DNA from: Ruoffia tabacinasalis
GTDB taxonomy: Bacteria; Bacillota; Bacilli; Lactobacillales; Aerococcaceae
Assembly (NCBI RefSeq): GCF_042652985.1
Contig: NZ_JBHSHQ010000027.1
Coordinates: 62,001-126,000, forward strand
Direction of reading: 5' to 3'
DNA length: 64,000 nucleotides
In this document: piece by piece, positions 34,497 through 43,387 of the stretch
How positions within the stretch are numbered: position 1 is the stretch's first letter
How the letters are laid out: every line of letters begins with the position of its first letter
Made by a program: the position numbers and the translations under genes
The notes under the pieces: generated by a model
The model's database searches: none
What the model saw: the letters and a program-made list of their open reading frames with translations, nothing else
Told to the model about the DNA's origin: nothing

Positions 34497-35060
34497 TTAC
34501 TTATTATATTCACTCATAACGTGTTGGAAATCCTTGCCATCAAGCCAAGCTTCAATGGCATCGACAGTTTGGTCAACTGCTTCATCAACTAAAATCCGAT
34601 CTTCGGCTGTAAATCGTGCCAATACATGGTCAACGACTTTCCAACCACCTTGAGGACGACCGATACCAATCTTAGCACGCTTAAATTCGTTTGTGCCTAA
34701 CATATCGATGATACTTTTAATTCCATTTTGCCCACCTGAACTGCCTTTTTTACGGAAACGAACACGGCCAGGATCCAAGTCTAAATCATCATGAATAACT
34801 AATATATCATCAATATCAACACCATAATAACTCATTATTGGTAGTAATGCTTCTCCAGAAAGATTCATATATGTGAAAGGTTTCATTAGCAAAACTCTTT
34901 CCCCATTTCGATGCCAAATTGTATAGTCTGATCTGAATTTCTGTTCGGTCATTTCTAAATGATGACGTCTCAAAATCTCGTCAATGGCATCAAAGCCAAT
35001 ATTGTGACGGCTGCCGTTATATTTGCTACCAGGATTGCCTAAACCTATTACTAACTTCAC
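34497..35060 (-). CDS. pth: Peptidyl-tRNA hydrolase
   Basis: Recycles peptidyl-tRNA released from ribosomes. The 187 residues include KLVIGLGNPGSKYNGSRHNIGF with the catalytic His in RHNIGF, and the conserved HDDLDLDPGRVRFRKKGSSGGQNGIKSI. A GTG start giving MKLVIGLG is chosen because AGGTG lies 6 nt before it; the in-frame GTG 9 nt upstream is that Shine-Dalgarno itself. The spacer to mfd has only a weak hairpin without a U-tract, so the two are probably cotranscribed. Divergent from ldh. Confidence 0.95.
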   Translation of the reverse strand: MKLVIGLGNPGSKYNGSRHNIGFDAIDEILRRHHLEMTEQKFRSDYTIWHRNGERVLLMKPFTYMNLSGEALLPIMSYYGVDIDDILVIHDDLDLDPGRVRFRKKGSSGGQNGIKSIIDMLGTNEFKRAKIGIGRPQGGWKVVDHVLARFTAEDRILVDEAVDQTVDAIEAWLDGKDFQHVMSEYNK

Positions 35061-35147
35061 TTTTATCACCTATCATTTCTTAATAAAATCTCTTCGGTAG
35101 TATATCACAAACCTACTTATAAATCCTGAGTTTGAATTATTTTCAAT

Positions 35148-35163
35148 TTGGAAACGTTTAAAT
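35148..35163. promoter_or_regulatory. Probable cre-like site upstream of ldh
   Basis: TTGGAAACGTTTAAAT differs at one defined position from the extended cre consensus WTGNAANCGNWWNCAW. It lies about 55 bp before the predicted ldh transcription start, upstream of the -35. Such a position is expected for CcpA activation, as known for lactate dehydrogenase in some lactic acid bacteria. Confidence 0.5.
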
Positions 35164-35174
35164 TATAATTGATA

Positions 35175-35204
35175 TTGAGTAATAGGATTTAATTGTGATA
35201 TACT
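35175..35204 (+). promoter_or_regulatory. Possible ldh promoter
   Basis: TTGAGT (35175-35180) and TATACT (35199-35204) with an 18-bp spacer and TGTGA just before the -10. About 28 bp separate it from the start codon. Confidence 0.55.
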
Positions 35205-35232
35205 GAGCATATAATGAAAGGGGATTTTTATT

Positions 35233-36189
35233 ATGACAGAAACATTAGACAAAATTATTTTAATTGGCGACGGCGCGGTCGGTTCAAGTTTTGCATTCTC
35301 ATTAACGCTTCAAGGGGTTGGACGAGAATTAGGTATTATTGATATCGATACTGATAAAACAGTTGGAGATGCGATGGACTTATCAAGTGCATTGGCTTAT
35401 CATTCAACTAAAAAAATCTATTCAGCTCAATACTCTGATTGTCATGACGCTGATATTGTTGTCATCACTGCTGGAGCTGCTCAAAAGCCGGGTGAAACTC
35501 GCTTAGATTTAGTTAACAAGAATTTAAAAATCTTTAAATCAATCGTTGGTGAAGTGGTTGCCTCAGGTTTTGATGGAATCTTTTTAGTAGCGACAAACCC
35601 AGTGGATATTCTAACTTATGCAACATGGAAATTTAGTGGTTTCCCTAAAGAACGCGTGATTGGTTCAGGAACATCTTTAGATACTGCACGTTTCCGTCAA
35701 GAAATTGCTTCATTAGTTGATGTTGATGCACGTAATGTTCACGGATATATTCTTGGTGAACATGGTGATACAGAATTCCCTGTTTGGTCTCATGCTAATA
35801 TTGGTGGCTTACAAATTTACGAATGGATTAAAGACCATCCTGGAACAGATGAGGAAGCTTTAGCGAATGTATTCTTTAAAGTTCGTGATGCTGCTTATGA
35901 AATCATAAAACGCAAAGGAGCAACTTATTATGGAATTGCTGCTTCATTAACTGCCATCTGTCGTGCTATCTTAGATAATACACACTCTATCTACCCTGTT
36001 TCTGCTTATTTAGATGGAGAATATGGTCAAGAGGATATTTATATCGGAGTGCCAGCGGTTATTGGCCGAAAAGGTATTATCTCAACTGTTCAAATTCCTT
36101 TAAATGAATTAGAACAAGATCGTATGGATCATTCTGCAAATACTTTACGTGATATCATTAATGAAAGCTTTGCTAACTTAGAAGAATAA
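35233..36189 (+). CDS. ldh: L-lactate dehydrogenase
   Basis: Reduces pyruvate to L-lactate and regenerates NAD. The 318 residues carry the NAD-binding GDGAVGSSFAFSL, DIVVITAGAAQKPGETR (substrate-loop residues), GSGTSLDTARFR, and the catalytic histidine in GEHGDTEFPVWS. It is monocistronic, flanked by its own promoter and a strong hairpin downstream. RBS AAAGGGG. The presence of this gene fits a fermentative lactic acid bacterium. Confidence 0.96.
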   Translation: MTETLDKIILIGDGAVGSSFAFSLTLQGVGRELGIIDIDTDKTVGDAMDLSSALAYHSTKKIYSAQYSDCHDADIVVITAGAAQKPGETRLDLVNKNLKIFKSIVGEVVASGFDGIFLVATNPVDILTYATWKFSGFPKERVIGSGTSLDTARFRQEIASLVDVDARNVHGYILGEHGDTEFPVWSHANIGGLQIYEWIKDHPGTDEEALANVFFKVRDAAYEIIKRKGATYYGIAASLTAICRAILDNTHSIYPVSAYLDGEYGQEDIYIGVPAVIGRKGIISTVQIPLNELEQDRMDHSANTLRDIINESFANLEE

Positions 36190-36207
36190 AAATTCACAAA
36201 ATTAGAA

Positions 36208-36250
36208 CCAGACCGCTGAAGATAAGGATAAGACTCCTTCAGCGGTCTGG
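36208..36250 (+). terminator. Terminator after ldh
   Basis: CCAGACCGCTGAAG (36208-36221) and CTTCAGCGGTCTGG (36237-36250) form a perfect 14-bp stem. The downstream tract is weak (TAATTTATTTG). Confidence 0.75.
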
Positions 36251-36274
36251 TAATTTATTTGTTAATATAACTAA

Positions 36275-36319
36275 AAATACCTTAGCTATTCGCACTCAGA
36301 ACGAATAGCTAAGGTATTT
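36275..36319. terminator. Second convergent terminator, for veg and ldh
   Basis: A perfect 18-bp stem, 36275-36292 with 36302-36319, around a 9-nt loop. The minus strand continues with TTTTAG, serving the veg transcript; on the plus strand it backs up the ldh terminator. Confidence 0.8.
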
Positions 36320-36339
36320 ATCAGTATTTATATATAAGG

Positions 36340-36573
36340 CTACTTGAATTCTAATTCAATTGTATTCGTTAATACATCACGGTAGCTATAACTAATGCGA
36401 TCAAAATCATTTTCGTCTTGATTTAAATCTACAATGAAGACTGAACGATATGTTTCTTTAAGGACACCTTTACGTTCTTTTTTCTTTTTGCGCCCCATCT
36501 GAACAGTCACACTAATCTCTTCACCAACACGATCTTCCAAATAAGTCTTTATCTCTGATAATTCATTTGGCAT
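36340..36573 (-). CDS. veg: Veg family protein
   Basis: A 77-residue conserved Firmicute protein. MPNELSEIKTYLEDRVGEEI, the basic GRKKKKERKGVL and the C-terminal SYSYRDVLTNTIELEF match Veg, which is linked to biofilm formation in B. subtilis and has an Sm-like beta fold. The start is ATG 7 nt after GAGGTG; an in-frame TTG 6 nt upstream is rejected. As in B. subtilis it lies next to rsmA. Confidence 0.88.
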   Translation of the reverse strand: MPNELSEIKTYLEDRVGEEISVTVQMGRKKKKERKGVLKETYRSVFIVDLNQDENDFDRISYSYRDVLTNTIELEFK

Positions 36574-36663
36574 TCCCAATCACCTCACCGTATTATTATA
36601 ACACATAGTGATTAAAAAATCAATGATACCACAACTCTCGAAAGGTGACAAGTAAATTTCAAA

Positions 36664-37545
36664 TTAAATTTCGCTTAATTTATTAAATAATTCTTCAAAT
36701 TCATAAACTGTCAGTGTTTCTGCACGGCGTTTGGGATCGATTTCAGCTTGTTCAAAGCCTTCAGCTAATTTAGTTTGGTCTGCTTCACCATTTTGATAAT
36801 AATTTCTGACATTATTCCAAATTGTTTTCCGACGTTGAGTAAAGGCCATTTGAATGAATTTCTCAAACTCTCTTGGCTCATCCACTTCGACTAAAGGTTT
36901 CTCGCGGCGTCTTAACATTAGTACGGCCGAATCAACATTTGGTTTCGGAATAAAGACACTTTTTGGAACAATAAAGGAAATACTTGCTTCCATTTTATTC
37001 TGGATGGCTATCGTCAATGAATTGTATGCTTTCGTTCCCACTTCTGCAGTCATTCGCTCTGCTACTTCTTTTTGCATCATCATTGCTAAGCGATTGAAAG
37101 GCAAATCTGTGTCTAATAAGTGCATAATAATCGGTGTTGTAATGTAATAAGGTAAGTTCGCAACAACAACTAAATCTTCAGCTTCTTTTAAATGAGCAAA
37201 TTCCGGATTATTAAAATTCACTTTCAAAATATCTTCATGAACTACGTTCACATTGTCATATTCAGATAGGGTGTTGGCTAATACTTTTACAAAACGGGGA
37301 TCAATTTCAAAGGCCAGTACTTCTTTGGCTGATAAGGCTAAAAATTCTGTCAGCGCACCAATTCCTGGTCCAATCTCGATGACCGTTGTGTTTTTAGTAA
37401 TATCCGCTGTTTGAATCATCTTGTCTAGGATTGATGGTTCAACTAAAAAGTTTTGTCCTAGACTCTTTTTCATCTTGATATCGTACTGTTTCATTATTTC
37501 AGCTGTTCTTGTGGGTGTTGCAATTAATCGTTTAGATGTTTCCAT
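36664..37545 (-). CDS. rsmA: 16S rRNA dimethyladenosine transferase KsgA/RsmA
   Basis: Dimethylates two adenines near the 3' end of 16S rRNA during small-subunit assembly. Of its 293 residues KKSLGQNFLVEPSI, VIEIGPGIGALTEFL (SAM motif I) and VVANLPYYITTPI (NLPY motif IV) are diagnostic. ATG is placed 5 nt after AGGTGA; the preceding GTG is part of that ribosome-binding site. Its start overlaps the end of rnmV by 14 nt. Confidence 0.95.
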   Translation of the reverse strand: METSKRLIATPTRTAEIMKQYDIKMKKSLGQNFLVEPSILDKMIQTADITKNTTVIEIGPGIGALTEFLALSAKEVLAFEIDPRFVKVLANTLSEYDNVNVVHEDILKVNFNNPEFAHLKEAEDLVVVANLPYYITTPIIMHLLDTDLPFNRLAMMMQKEVAERMTAEVGTKAYNSLTIAIQNKMEASISFIVPKSVFIPKPNVDSAVLMLRRREKPLVEVDEPREFEKFIQMAFTQRRKTIWNNVRNYYQNGEADQTKLAEGFEQAEIDPKRRAETLTVYEFEELFNKLSEI

Positions 37546-38119
37546 TTTGTTCACCTGCTTTCAATTGTTTTGTCAATTCTTCTAAATTAATTTGATACAT
37601 CGCTAACTTTTTCTGTAGTTGTTTGCCATTAATATGTCCAAGATGATAATGATTAGATATGTAATCTCGGCGTGTTTTTGCTTCTGGGTGGCCAATAAGT
37701 TTGAGTCGCATTAATTCAGCTTTATGTATAAACGTCGGTTCCTCCGTATTCGGTGTCATGACTTTCTCAAGAGCATTTATAATGCTTTCTTTGGTCGCAT
37801 GTTCAACACCTAGACTCTTTCCTCGCTTACCAGCATTCGCCTCTTCTGGCTTAATATAGGCGTGTTTAACGCTAGGAATAGCTTGTTCAATAATTCGGCG
37901 GATGCGCTCCCCTTGAAAGTCAGGATCAGTAAAGACAATGACTCCCAACTTTTCATGAGCAGCTTTGATTTGATCGAGTGTTGCTTGATCAATGGCAGAT
38001 CCATTCGTTTCAATTGTTTGGACAGTTTTACCGAACGCCTCGATTAATCTTTTCGTATCATCTCGCCCTTCAACAACAATGACTTCACGGGGCGGATTAG
38101 CATGCTTATTATTTTTCAT
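37532..38119 (-). CDS. rnmV: Ribonuclease M5
   Basis: Matures 5S rRNA. A TOPRIM-domain nuclease of 195 residues with VIVVEGRDDTKRLIEAFG (catalytic Glu), VIVFTDPDFQGERIRRII (DxD-type motif) and KRGKSLGVEHA. The ATG of MKNNKHANPP is chosen because the family starts just before the TOPRIM domain; its ribosome-binding site is weak and lies within the end of tatD, which it overlaps by 11 nt, so translation is probably coupled. A longer frame is open upstream. Confidence 0.92.
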   Translation of the reverse strand: MKNNKHANPPREVIVVEGRDDTKRLIEAFGKTVQTIETNGSAIDQATLDQIKAAHEKLGVIVFTDPDFQGERIRRIIEQAIPSVKHAYIKPEEANAGKRGKSLGVEHATKESIINALEKVMTPNTEEPTFIHKAELMRLKLIGHPEAKTRRDYISNHYHLGHINGKQLQKKLAMYQINLEELTKQLKAGEQNGNI

Positions 38120-38903
38120 GTTGCTTCGTCTCTGGATACCACTTAAATAATTCAAAGGCATTATTCGTTGTTAAGGTCGCAATTTCATCAAGTGGCATGT
38201 CTTTCACTTGCCCAAGAACTTCCGCCACATAGCGAACATAGGCTGGCTCGTTACGTTTACCTCGTTTCGGTACAGGAGCTAAGTAAGGTGCATCTGTCTC
38301 AACTAAAAGTCGGTCATTTGGGACAACTTTAGCCGCTTCACGTACGTCTTCTGTCTTTTTGAAAGTTAAAACACCACTAAAGCTGATATGCATTCCTAAA
38401 TCTAGGAATTTATATACTTCTTCCTTAGTTTCACCATATGAATGCATGATACCGCCGGCTTTAGGAATACCTTCTTCTTTTAAAATTTTATAAACATCGT
38501 CCGTCGCATCGCGGTTATGAATGGTAATTGGCAAATTATGTTCCTTTGCCATCGCAATTAATCGTCTAAATACTCGGTGCTGATCTTCTTTAGTAGAATC
38601 TGGCCAATAGTAATCAAGCCCAATTTCACCTAACATTTGTACTTTCGGTGCTGCGAGTTTTTCTTCGAGTTGCTTCTCGATGGCTTGATTATAACGTGAC
38701 GCTTCTGTTGGATGCCAACCGATGACGCTAATAATGTGTTCATTCTCTTGGCTGAGTAATAAACTCTTTTCAATGGTCTTCTCATCAAAGCCCACCACCG
38801 CCATATATTCTACGTCATTGTCTTTAGCTTGTTGGATGATTTCTGACTCGATGCCTTCAAATTGATCGGCGTTCAGATGCGTATGGGTATCAAATAACTT
38901 CAA
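38109..38903 (-). CDS. tatD: TatD-family metal-dependent DNase/deoxyribonuclease
   Basis: A TIM-barrel metallohydrolase of 264 residues. FDTHTHLN, GEIGLDYY, TIHNRDA, MHSYGE and ETDAPYLAP provide metal ligands. The family has 3'-5' exonuclease and DNA-repair roles. The start is TTG, with AAGG 9 nt upstream; no alternative ATG would keep the DTHTH motif. It is first of tatD-rnmV-rsmA-veg, the conserved metG-tatD-rnmV-rsmA order. Confidence 0.93.
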   Translation of the reverse strand: MKLFDTHTHLNADQFEGIESEIIQQAKDNDVEYMAVVGFDEKTIEKSLLLSQENEHIISVIGWHPTEASRYNQAIEKQLEEKLAAPKVQMLGEIGLDYYWPDSTKEDQHRVFRRLIAMAKEHNLPITIHNRDATDDVYKILKEEGIPKAGGIMHSYGETKEEVYKFLDLGMHISFSGVLTFKKTEDVREAAKVVPNDRLLVETDAPYLAPVPKRGKRNEPAYVRYVAEVLGQVKDMPLDEIATLTTNNAFELFKWYPETKQHEK

Positions 38904-38950
38904 AATATCTTACCTTCCTTGTTAAAGTCTCTTATACAGAATAACTGAAT

Positions 38951-38990
38951 AAAACCTTAATCTCAATCAATAAATGAGACTAAGGTTTTA
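38951..38990 (-). terminator. Terminator after metG
   Basis: AAAACCTTA...TCTCA pairs with TGAGA...TAAGGTTTT over about 15 positions with one mismatch. On the minus strand TTTTATTC follows. Confidence 0.75.
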
Positions 38991-39000
38991 TATATATAAA

Positions 39001-41034
39001 TTATCCGATTAAACTTCCGTTAGCTGCTTCTGGATCAGCAAACAGTAATGATAACTTGCCATCTGATTCAGATGAAAGAATCATTCCTTGACTAATATAT
39101 CCCATCATCTTACGTGGTTTCAGGTTCGCTACAACGATAACCTTTTTACCAATTAAAGCTTCGTGGTCTAGATAATATTTCGCAATTCCAGATAAAATTT
39201 GACGATGTCCTTTATCTCCAGCATCTAAGCGGAATCTAAGTAACTTATTAGAGCCATCTACTGGCGCAACATCAATCACTTCAGCCACTTTCATTTCAGT
39301 TTTAATGAAGTCCGTAAACTCTACTGATTCCGTTTCGTCATAAACTAATTCAACTGATTCTGGATTCCAGTCTTCATCATCAACTTTACCAGTTGCTTCA
39401 TTGCTACCTTTGCCATTCATTGCTTCTTGAATTAATTTAACTTCTTCTTCAGTGTCTAATCTTGGGAAGATTGGTACACCTTTTTTAATCACGGTCGTAT
39501 TCTCAGGCACTTGGTTTAGCGCAAGGTCTTTCAGTAAACGGTCTGTTTCTGATGGCATACCCAGTTGTTCAAAGATTTGAGCAGGTGAATTTGGCATAAT
39601 TGGACGTAATAAATGCGCCACAACTCTTAATGAATCTACTAAATGATACATCACAGAAGCTAATTGCGCTCGGCTTTCTTCTTCTTTTGCCAATGTCCAA
39701 GGCATTGTCTCATCAATATATTTATTTGTACGAGATACGATTGCCATGACATTATTTAACGCAGAATGGAAATCTAAACGATCCATTGCTGTATGATAGT
39801 CTGCGATTTCTTTTTCGATAAATGCTTCAATTGACGCATCGAATTCTGTTTTATCAAAAGCTGTTAAATCCGTTGGGATTTTCCCATCAAAATACTTGTT
39901 CATCATCGCAATCGTACGGTTTAATAAGTTTCCTAAATCATTCGCTAATTCAAAGTTAATGTGGTTAACGAAATCTTCTGGTGTAAAGACCGTATCGTTT
40001 CCTTGTGTCATTTCTCTTAATAGATAGAAACGCGTTGCATCTAGACCATAACGTTCAATTAATGTATCAGGATAAATGACATTTCCTTTTGATTTAGACA
40101 TTTTTCCGTCTTTCATTAATAGCCAACCATGAGCAAAAATTTGCTTAGGTAATGGTATATCTAATGCCATTAATAAAATTGGCCAGTAAATCATATGGAA
40201 ACGAGAAATATCTTTACCAATTACGTGCACATCTGCAGGCCAGAATTGTTTGAATAGACTATCGTCATCACTTCCGTAACCTAAGGCAGTAATGTAGTTA
40301 GATAATGCATCAATCCATACATAAACGACGTGTTTAGGATCTGATTTTACTGGGATCCCCCAAGAGAATGACGTTCTTGATACAGCTAAATCTTCTAAAC
40401 CTGGTTTAATAAAGTTATTAACCATTTCAGTCTTACGAAATGCTGGTTGTAAGAATTCTGGATGGGCATCGTAATATGCTTCTAAACGTTCAGCATATTT
40501 ACTTAGTTTAAAGAAATAAGATTCTTCTTTAACTAATTCTACTTCGTGTCCAGATGGTGCGACTCCACCAATGACATTCCCGTCTTCATCACGGTAAACT
40601 TCTGATAATTGGCTTTCAGTAAAGTATTCTTCGTCACTCACTGAGTACCAGCCAGAGTATTCACCTAGATAAATATCTCCTTGTTCAAGTAAACGTTCAA
40701 AGATTGTTTGAATCGCTTGCTTGTGACGTTCTTCAGTTGTACGAATAAAACCGTCATTTGTAATCTCTAATGATTTCCATAATTCTTTAATTGATTCTGC
40801 CATTCCATCTACATAGGCTTGCGGTTCAATACCTAATTCTTCTGCTTTAGTTTCGATTTTTTGGCCGTGTTCATCTGTTCCTGTTAAGAAGTAAACATCA
40901 TAGTCCATTAATCGTTTATAGCGAGCCATAGCGTCGCTGGCTAATGTTGAATAGGCATTACCAATATGTAATTTACCACTTGGGTAATAAATTGGCGTTG
41001 TAATATAAAAAGTTGGTTTTGTTTGTTCGGTCAC
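39001..41034 (-). CDS. metG: Methionyl-tRNA synthetase
   Basis: A class I synthetase of 677 residues: YYPSGKLHIGNAYSTL (HIGH motif), GKMSKSKGNVIYPD (KMSKS) and a C-terminal dimerisation/tRNA-binding OB domain from about 573 (VAEVIDVAPVDGSNKLLRFRLDAG). The start is GTG, 9 nt after GGAGG. It has no T-box, and its terminator separates it from tatD. Confidence 0.96.
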   Translation of the reverse strand: MTEQTKPTFYITTPIYYPSGKLHIGNAYSTLASDAMARYKRLMDYDVYFLTGTDEHGQKIETKAEELGIEPQAYVDGMAESIKELWKSLEITNDGFIRTTEERHKQAIQTIFERLLEQGDIYLGEYSGWYSVSDEEYFTESQLSEVYRDEDGNVIGGVAPSGHEVELVKEESYFFKLSKYAERLEAYYDAHPEFLQPAFRKTEMVNNFIKPGLEDLAVSRTSFSWGIPVKSDPKHVVYVWIDALSNYITALGYGSDDDSLFKQFWPADVHVIGKDISRFHMIYWPILLMALDIPLPKQIFAHGWLLMKDGKMSKSKGNVIYPDTLIERYGLDATRFYLLREMTQGNDTVFTPEDFVNHINFELANDLGNLLNRTIAMMNKYFDGKIPTDLTAFDKTEFDASIEAFIEKEIADYHTAMDRLDFHSALNNVMAIVSRTNKYIDETMPWTLAKEEESRAQLASVMYHLVDSLRVVAHLLRPIMPNSPAQIFEQLGMPSETDRLLKDLALNQVPENTTVIKKGVPIFPRLDTEEEVKLIQEAMNGKGSNEATGKVDDEDWNPESVELVYDETESVEFTDFIKTEMKVAEVIDVAPVDGSNKLLRFRLDAGDKGHRQILSGIAKYYLDHEALIGKKVIVVANLKPRKMMGYISQGMILSSESDGKLSLLFADPEAANGSLIG

Positions 41035-41226
41035 GAATGAGTGCCTCCTACATAATATAATTTTAATACATTATAGCATACTCACACTTGTTATGCTTTA
41101 TACATTGAAAATCGGTGCGAATTGGTAGTGGATTTTATTAGCTAGTGAATTTCTGTCACATTCTAAGACAAATGACATCGCTATTTGGCGTGAGTTTGCC
41201 TAGAAAAATCCCAAAAAAATTTAATA

Positions 41227-41259
41227 AACAAAAACCAGATCAGAGTGGACTGACCTGGT
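41227..41259 (-). terminator. Terminator after the NlpC/P60 gene
   Basis: ACCAGATCAG (41234-41243) pairs with CTGACCTGGT (41250-41259), one G-U; TTTTTGTTT follows on the minus strand. Confidence 0.85.
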
Positions 41260-41275
41260 CGTTAAATTCTATTAA

Positions 41276-43069
41276 TTATTTGTTCACGCGTAATGCGAAA
41301 CTTGGCATGAAGTATGAGCTAACTGAGTTATACTCTAAAGGTGTTCCTGGTTGTGACGCATGGATGTAGTTACCGTTTCCTGTTGCGATTGCAACGTGGT
41401 AAGTAGATCCAGGTGTTCCCCAGAAGTATAAATCTCCGGCTTGAGCTTCGCCAACACCGATTTTAGTTCCAGCGTTTTCTTGTGCTCCAGTCCAGCCACC
41501 TACGTTAATTCCGTAAGTTTCTTGGAATACGTGTTGTACAAATCCTGAACAGTCAAAGCCTGAAGGTGATTTCCCACCCCATACATATGGTGTTCCTAAG
41601 TATTGTGATGCGTTTGATAATAATGCATCAACACTTCCTTGAGCTGCTTGCGCTTCAGCTTCGGCCTCTGCTGCCGCTTGCGCTGCTGCTTCTGCCTCTG
41701 CTTGAGCTTGTGCCGCCGCTTCTTCAGCTGCTGCTTGGGCTTCCGCCTCTGCCGCCGCTTGGGCTGCTGCCTCAGCTTCTGCTTGAGCTTGTGCCGCTGC
41801 TTCGGCTTCTGCTTGGGCTGCTGCTTCAGCTTCTGCCTGTGCTTGAGCTGCTTCTTCAGCTGCTGCTTGATCATCAACTACAGGTGCTTCTTCTACAGCT
41901 TCCCATGCAGGTGTATCTGCAATAACTTCTTCCTCTACTGGTTGCTCTTCAACAACTGGTGTTTCTTCAACTACCGGTACTTCTTCTACAGGAGTTTCTT
42001 CAACGATAGGCGCTTCCTCTACAGGAACTTCCACTACAGGAGTTTCTTCAACGATTGGTGCTTCCTCTACAGGAACTTCCACTACAGGAGTTTCTTCTGT
42101 AACAGGTGCTTCTTCTACAACTGGTGTTTCTTCAACTACAGGAGTCTCTTCAACTACTGGAGTTTGTTCTGCAATTGCTTGAGCTTCTTCTGCTGCTTGA
42201 GCTGCCGCTTCAGCATCTGCTTGCGCTTGTGCCGCTACTTCAGCTTGAGCTGCTGCATTCGCTTGTGCTTCTGCGATTGCTTGAGCTTCCGCCTCAGCTT
42301 GTGCTTGGGCTGCTGCTTCGGCTTCAGCGATTGCTTGCGCTTGAGCTGCTGCCGCTTGTTCAGCTGCAATACGTTGAGCTTCTTCGAAAGCTTGACGTTC
42401 AGCAACTAATGCTTCACGGTGAGAAGCTGCTAATGAAATATCGTTTGTTAATTGGTTGTAAACTTCTTCAGAAGCTGCAGTTTGTGCTGACAACTCTTCT
42501 TTTAATGCTTCAAGTTCAACCATTTTTTCGATTTTTTGATTTTTTGTTGATTCTGTTTCAGATTTTTTGCTTTCAACCGCTTCTTTATCTGAAATTTGAA
42601 CGTTTAATAAATCTTTGTTTGCAGATACCATTTTGTTAATAACATCTACACGACCAACAAAATCACTTACTGATTCTGATGATGCTACATAGTTTAAATA
42701 GTTAGATGATCCACCACTTACTTGAACAGCACGTGCTTGATCAGCTAATAAGCCTTCACGTTTACCGATAATATCTTCAAGTTGAGTAATTTCTTCTTCT
42801 AATTCAGCAATTAACGCATCATCTTCTGCTACTGCTTCAAGGACTGCAGTTGCCTCTGCTTGAATTGTATCAATTTCAGCATATGCTGTAGCTAATTGTG
42901 CGTATAAGGCTGTTTGTTGAGCACTTAAACCTTCGATTTGTACGTCTGCTTCATTAATCAGTGCGTCATAGTTTTGAGCTGATGCTAAAACTGGTGCTGC
43001 AACCGAGCTTAATGCTAATGCAGATGTAAATAAAGTTTTGAATAAGCTCTTAGAAAAAGTTTTCTTCAT
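41276..43069 (-). CDS. Secreted NlpC/P60 peptidoglycan hydrolase with coiled-coil and low-complexity linker
   Basis: The 597-residue protein has a signal peptide (1-32, cleavage after ASA), an N-terminal coiled coil (about 33-220) as in CwlO and PcsB, an Ala/Gln/Glu-rich segment, a Pro/Val/Glu/Thr linker (about 298-390) built of ETPVVE-type units, a second Ala-rich segment, and an NlpC/P60 endopeptidase domain (480-597). Catalytic Cys507 lies in DCSGF, His558 in HVAIATG and His570 in IHAS. It cuts stem peptides during growth or separation; coiled-coil hydrolases of this type are gated by FtsEX. A WalR-type box lies upstream. Its DNA contains tandem repeats, so copy number may vary between strains. 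Confidence 0.92.
   Translation of the reverse strand: MKKTFSKSLFKTLFTSALALSSVAAPVLASAQNYDALINEADVQIEGLSAQQTALYAQLATAYAEIDTIQAEATAVLEAVAEDDALIAELEEEITQLEDIIGKREGLLADQARAVQVSGGSSNYLNYVASSESVSDFVGRVDVINKMVSANKDLLNVQISDKEAVESKKSETESTKNQKIEKMVELEALKEELSAQTAASEEVYNQLTNDISLAASHREALVAERQAFEEAQRIAAEQAAAAQAQAIAEAEAAAQAQAEAEAQAIAEAQANAAAQAEVAAQAQADAEAAAQAAEEAQAIAEQTPVVEETPVVEETPVVEEAPVTEETPVVEVPVEEAPIVEETPVVEVPVEEAPIVEETPVEEVPVVEETPVVEEQPVEEEVIADTPAWEAVEEAPVVDDQAAAEEAAQAQAEAEAAAQAEAEAAAQAQAEAEAAAQAAAEAEAQAAAEEAAAQAQAEAEAAAQAAAEAEAEAQAAQGSVDALLSNASQYLGTPYVWGGKSPSGFDCSGFVQHVFQETYGINVGGWTGAQENAGTKIGVGEAQAGDLYFWGTPGSTYHVAIATGNGNYIHASQPGTPLEYNSVSSYFMPSFALRVNK
41988..42097 (-). repeat. 48-bp tandem repeat in the P60 linker
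   Basis: Units 41988-42035 and 42036-42083 differ at only a few positions, and a partial third copy follows. Each encodes 16 residues of the type VEVPVEEAPIVEETPV. Repeat slippage would keep the frame and change the linker length. Confidence 0.85.
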
Positions 43070-43204
43070 TGTTTATTGCCCCTTTGTTATTACTAGTTTT
43101 GTTATATTCATATTATATTCATTAAATCTTCTCTTTTTCGACCTGAGAAGATAATAACACACCTTTGAGTCGAATAGTTGGTTTTCTTTGATTCGTATAC
43201 TGTT

Positions 43205-43221
43205 TGTAACATTACTGTAAA
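43205..43221 (+). promoter_or_regulatory. WalR (YycF)-type binding box
   Basis: TGTAAC-N5-TGTAAA fits the WalR consensus TGTWAH-N5-TGTWAH in both half-sites. It lies 136 bp from the start of the NlpC/P60 gene, and members of the WalRK regulon are commonly such hydrolases. The walRK genes are not in this window. Confidence 0.6.
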
Positions 43222-43322
43222 ATATCACTATTTTTGTCATTTAAATATTTTTTCTATCCTATAATATTCGGATACTTTGAGTACTTGGATACTGTCATCA
43301 ACAATATTTTTGTAACAGAACG

Positions 43323-43351
43323 TTGATTAAACTAACTTAAATCCCTATAAT
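43323..43351 (+). promoter_or_regulatory. Sigma-A promoter of tyrS
   Basis: TTGATT (43323-43328) and TATAAT (43346-43351) with a 17-bp spacer, 36 bp before the ATG. There is no room for a T-box leader. Confidence 0.78.
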
Positions 43352-43387
43352 AAGGTTATCTATTCATTTCTAAAAAGGAGACTCATA

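Larger units (their letters stand above)
43070..43387. other. Divergent intergenic region of the P60 gene and tyrS
   Basis: It contains the P60 leader, a WalR-type direct repeat (43205-43221) and the tyrS promoter (43323-43351). For P60 a minus-strand TATAAT occurs about 45 nt before the ribosome-binding site but lacks a good -35, consistent with activator dependence. Confidence 0.55.

Noticed and set aside
41566..42639. Several long plus-strand ORFs opposite the P60 gene (Leu- and Cys-rich)
   Set aside because: They are mirror images of the Ala/Gln/Glu/Val/Pro repeats of the coding strand and have no ribosome-binding sites.
43230..43387. T-box leader for tyrS
   Set aside because: A well-spaced promoter lies 36 bp before the ATG, leaving no space for a T-box, and no GGGTGGNACC-like motif is present.
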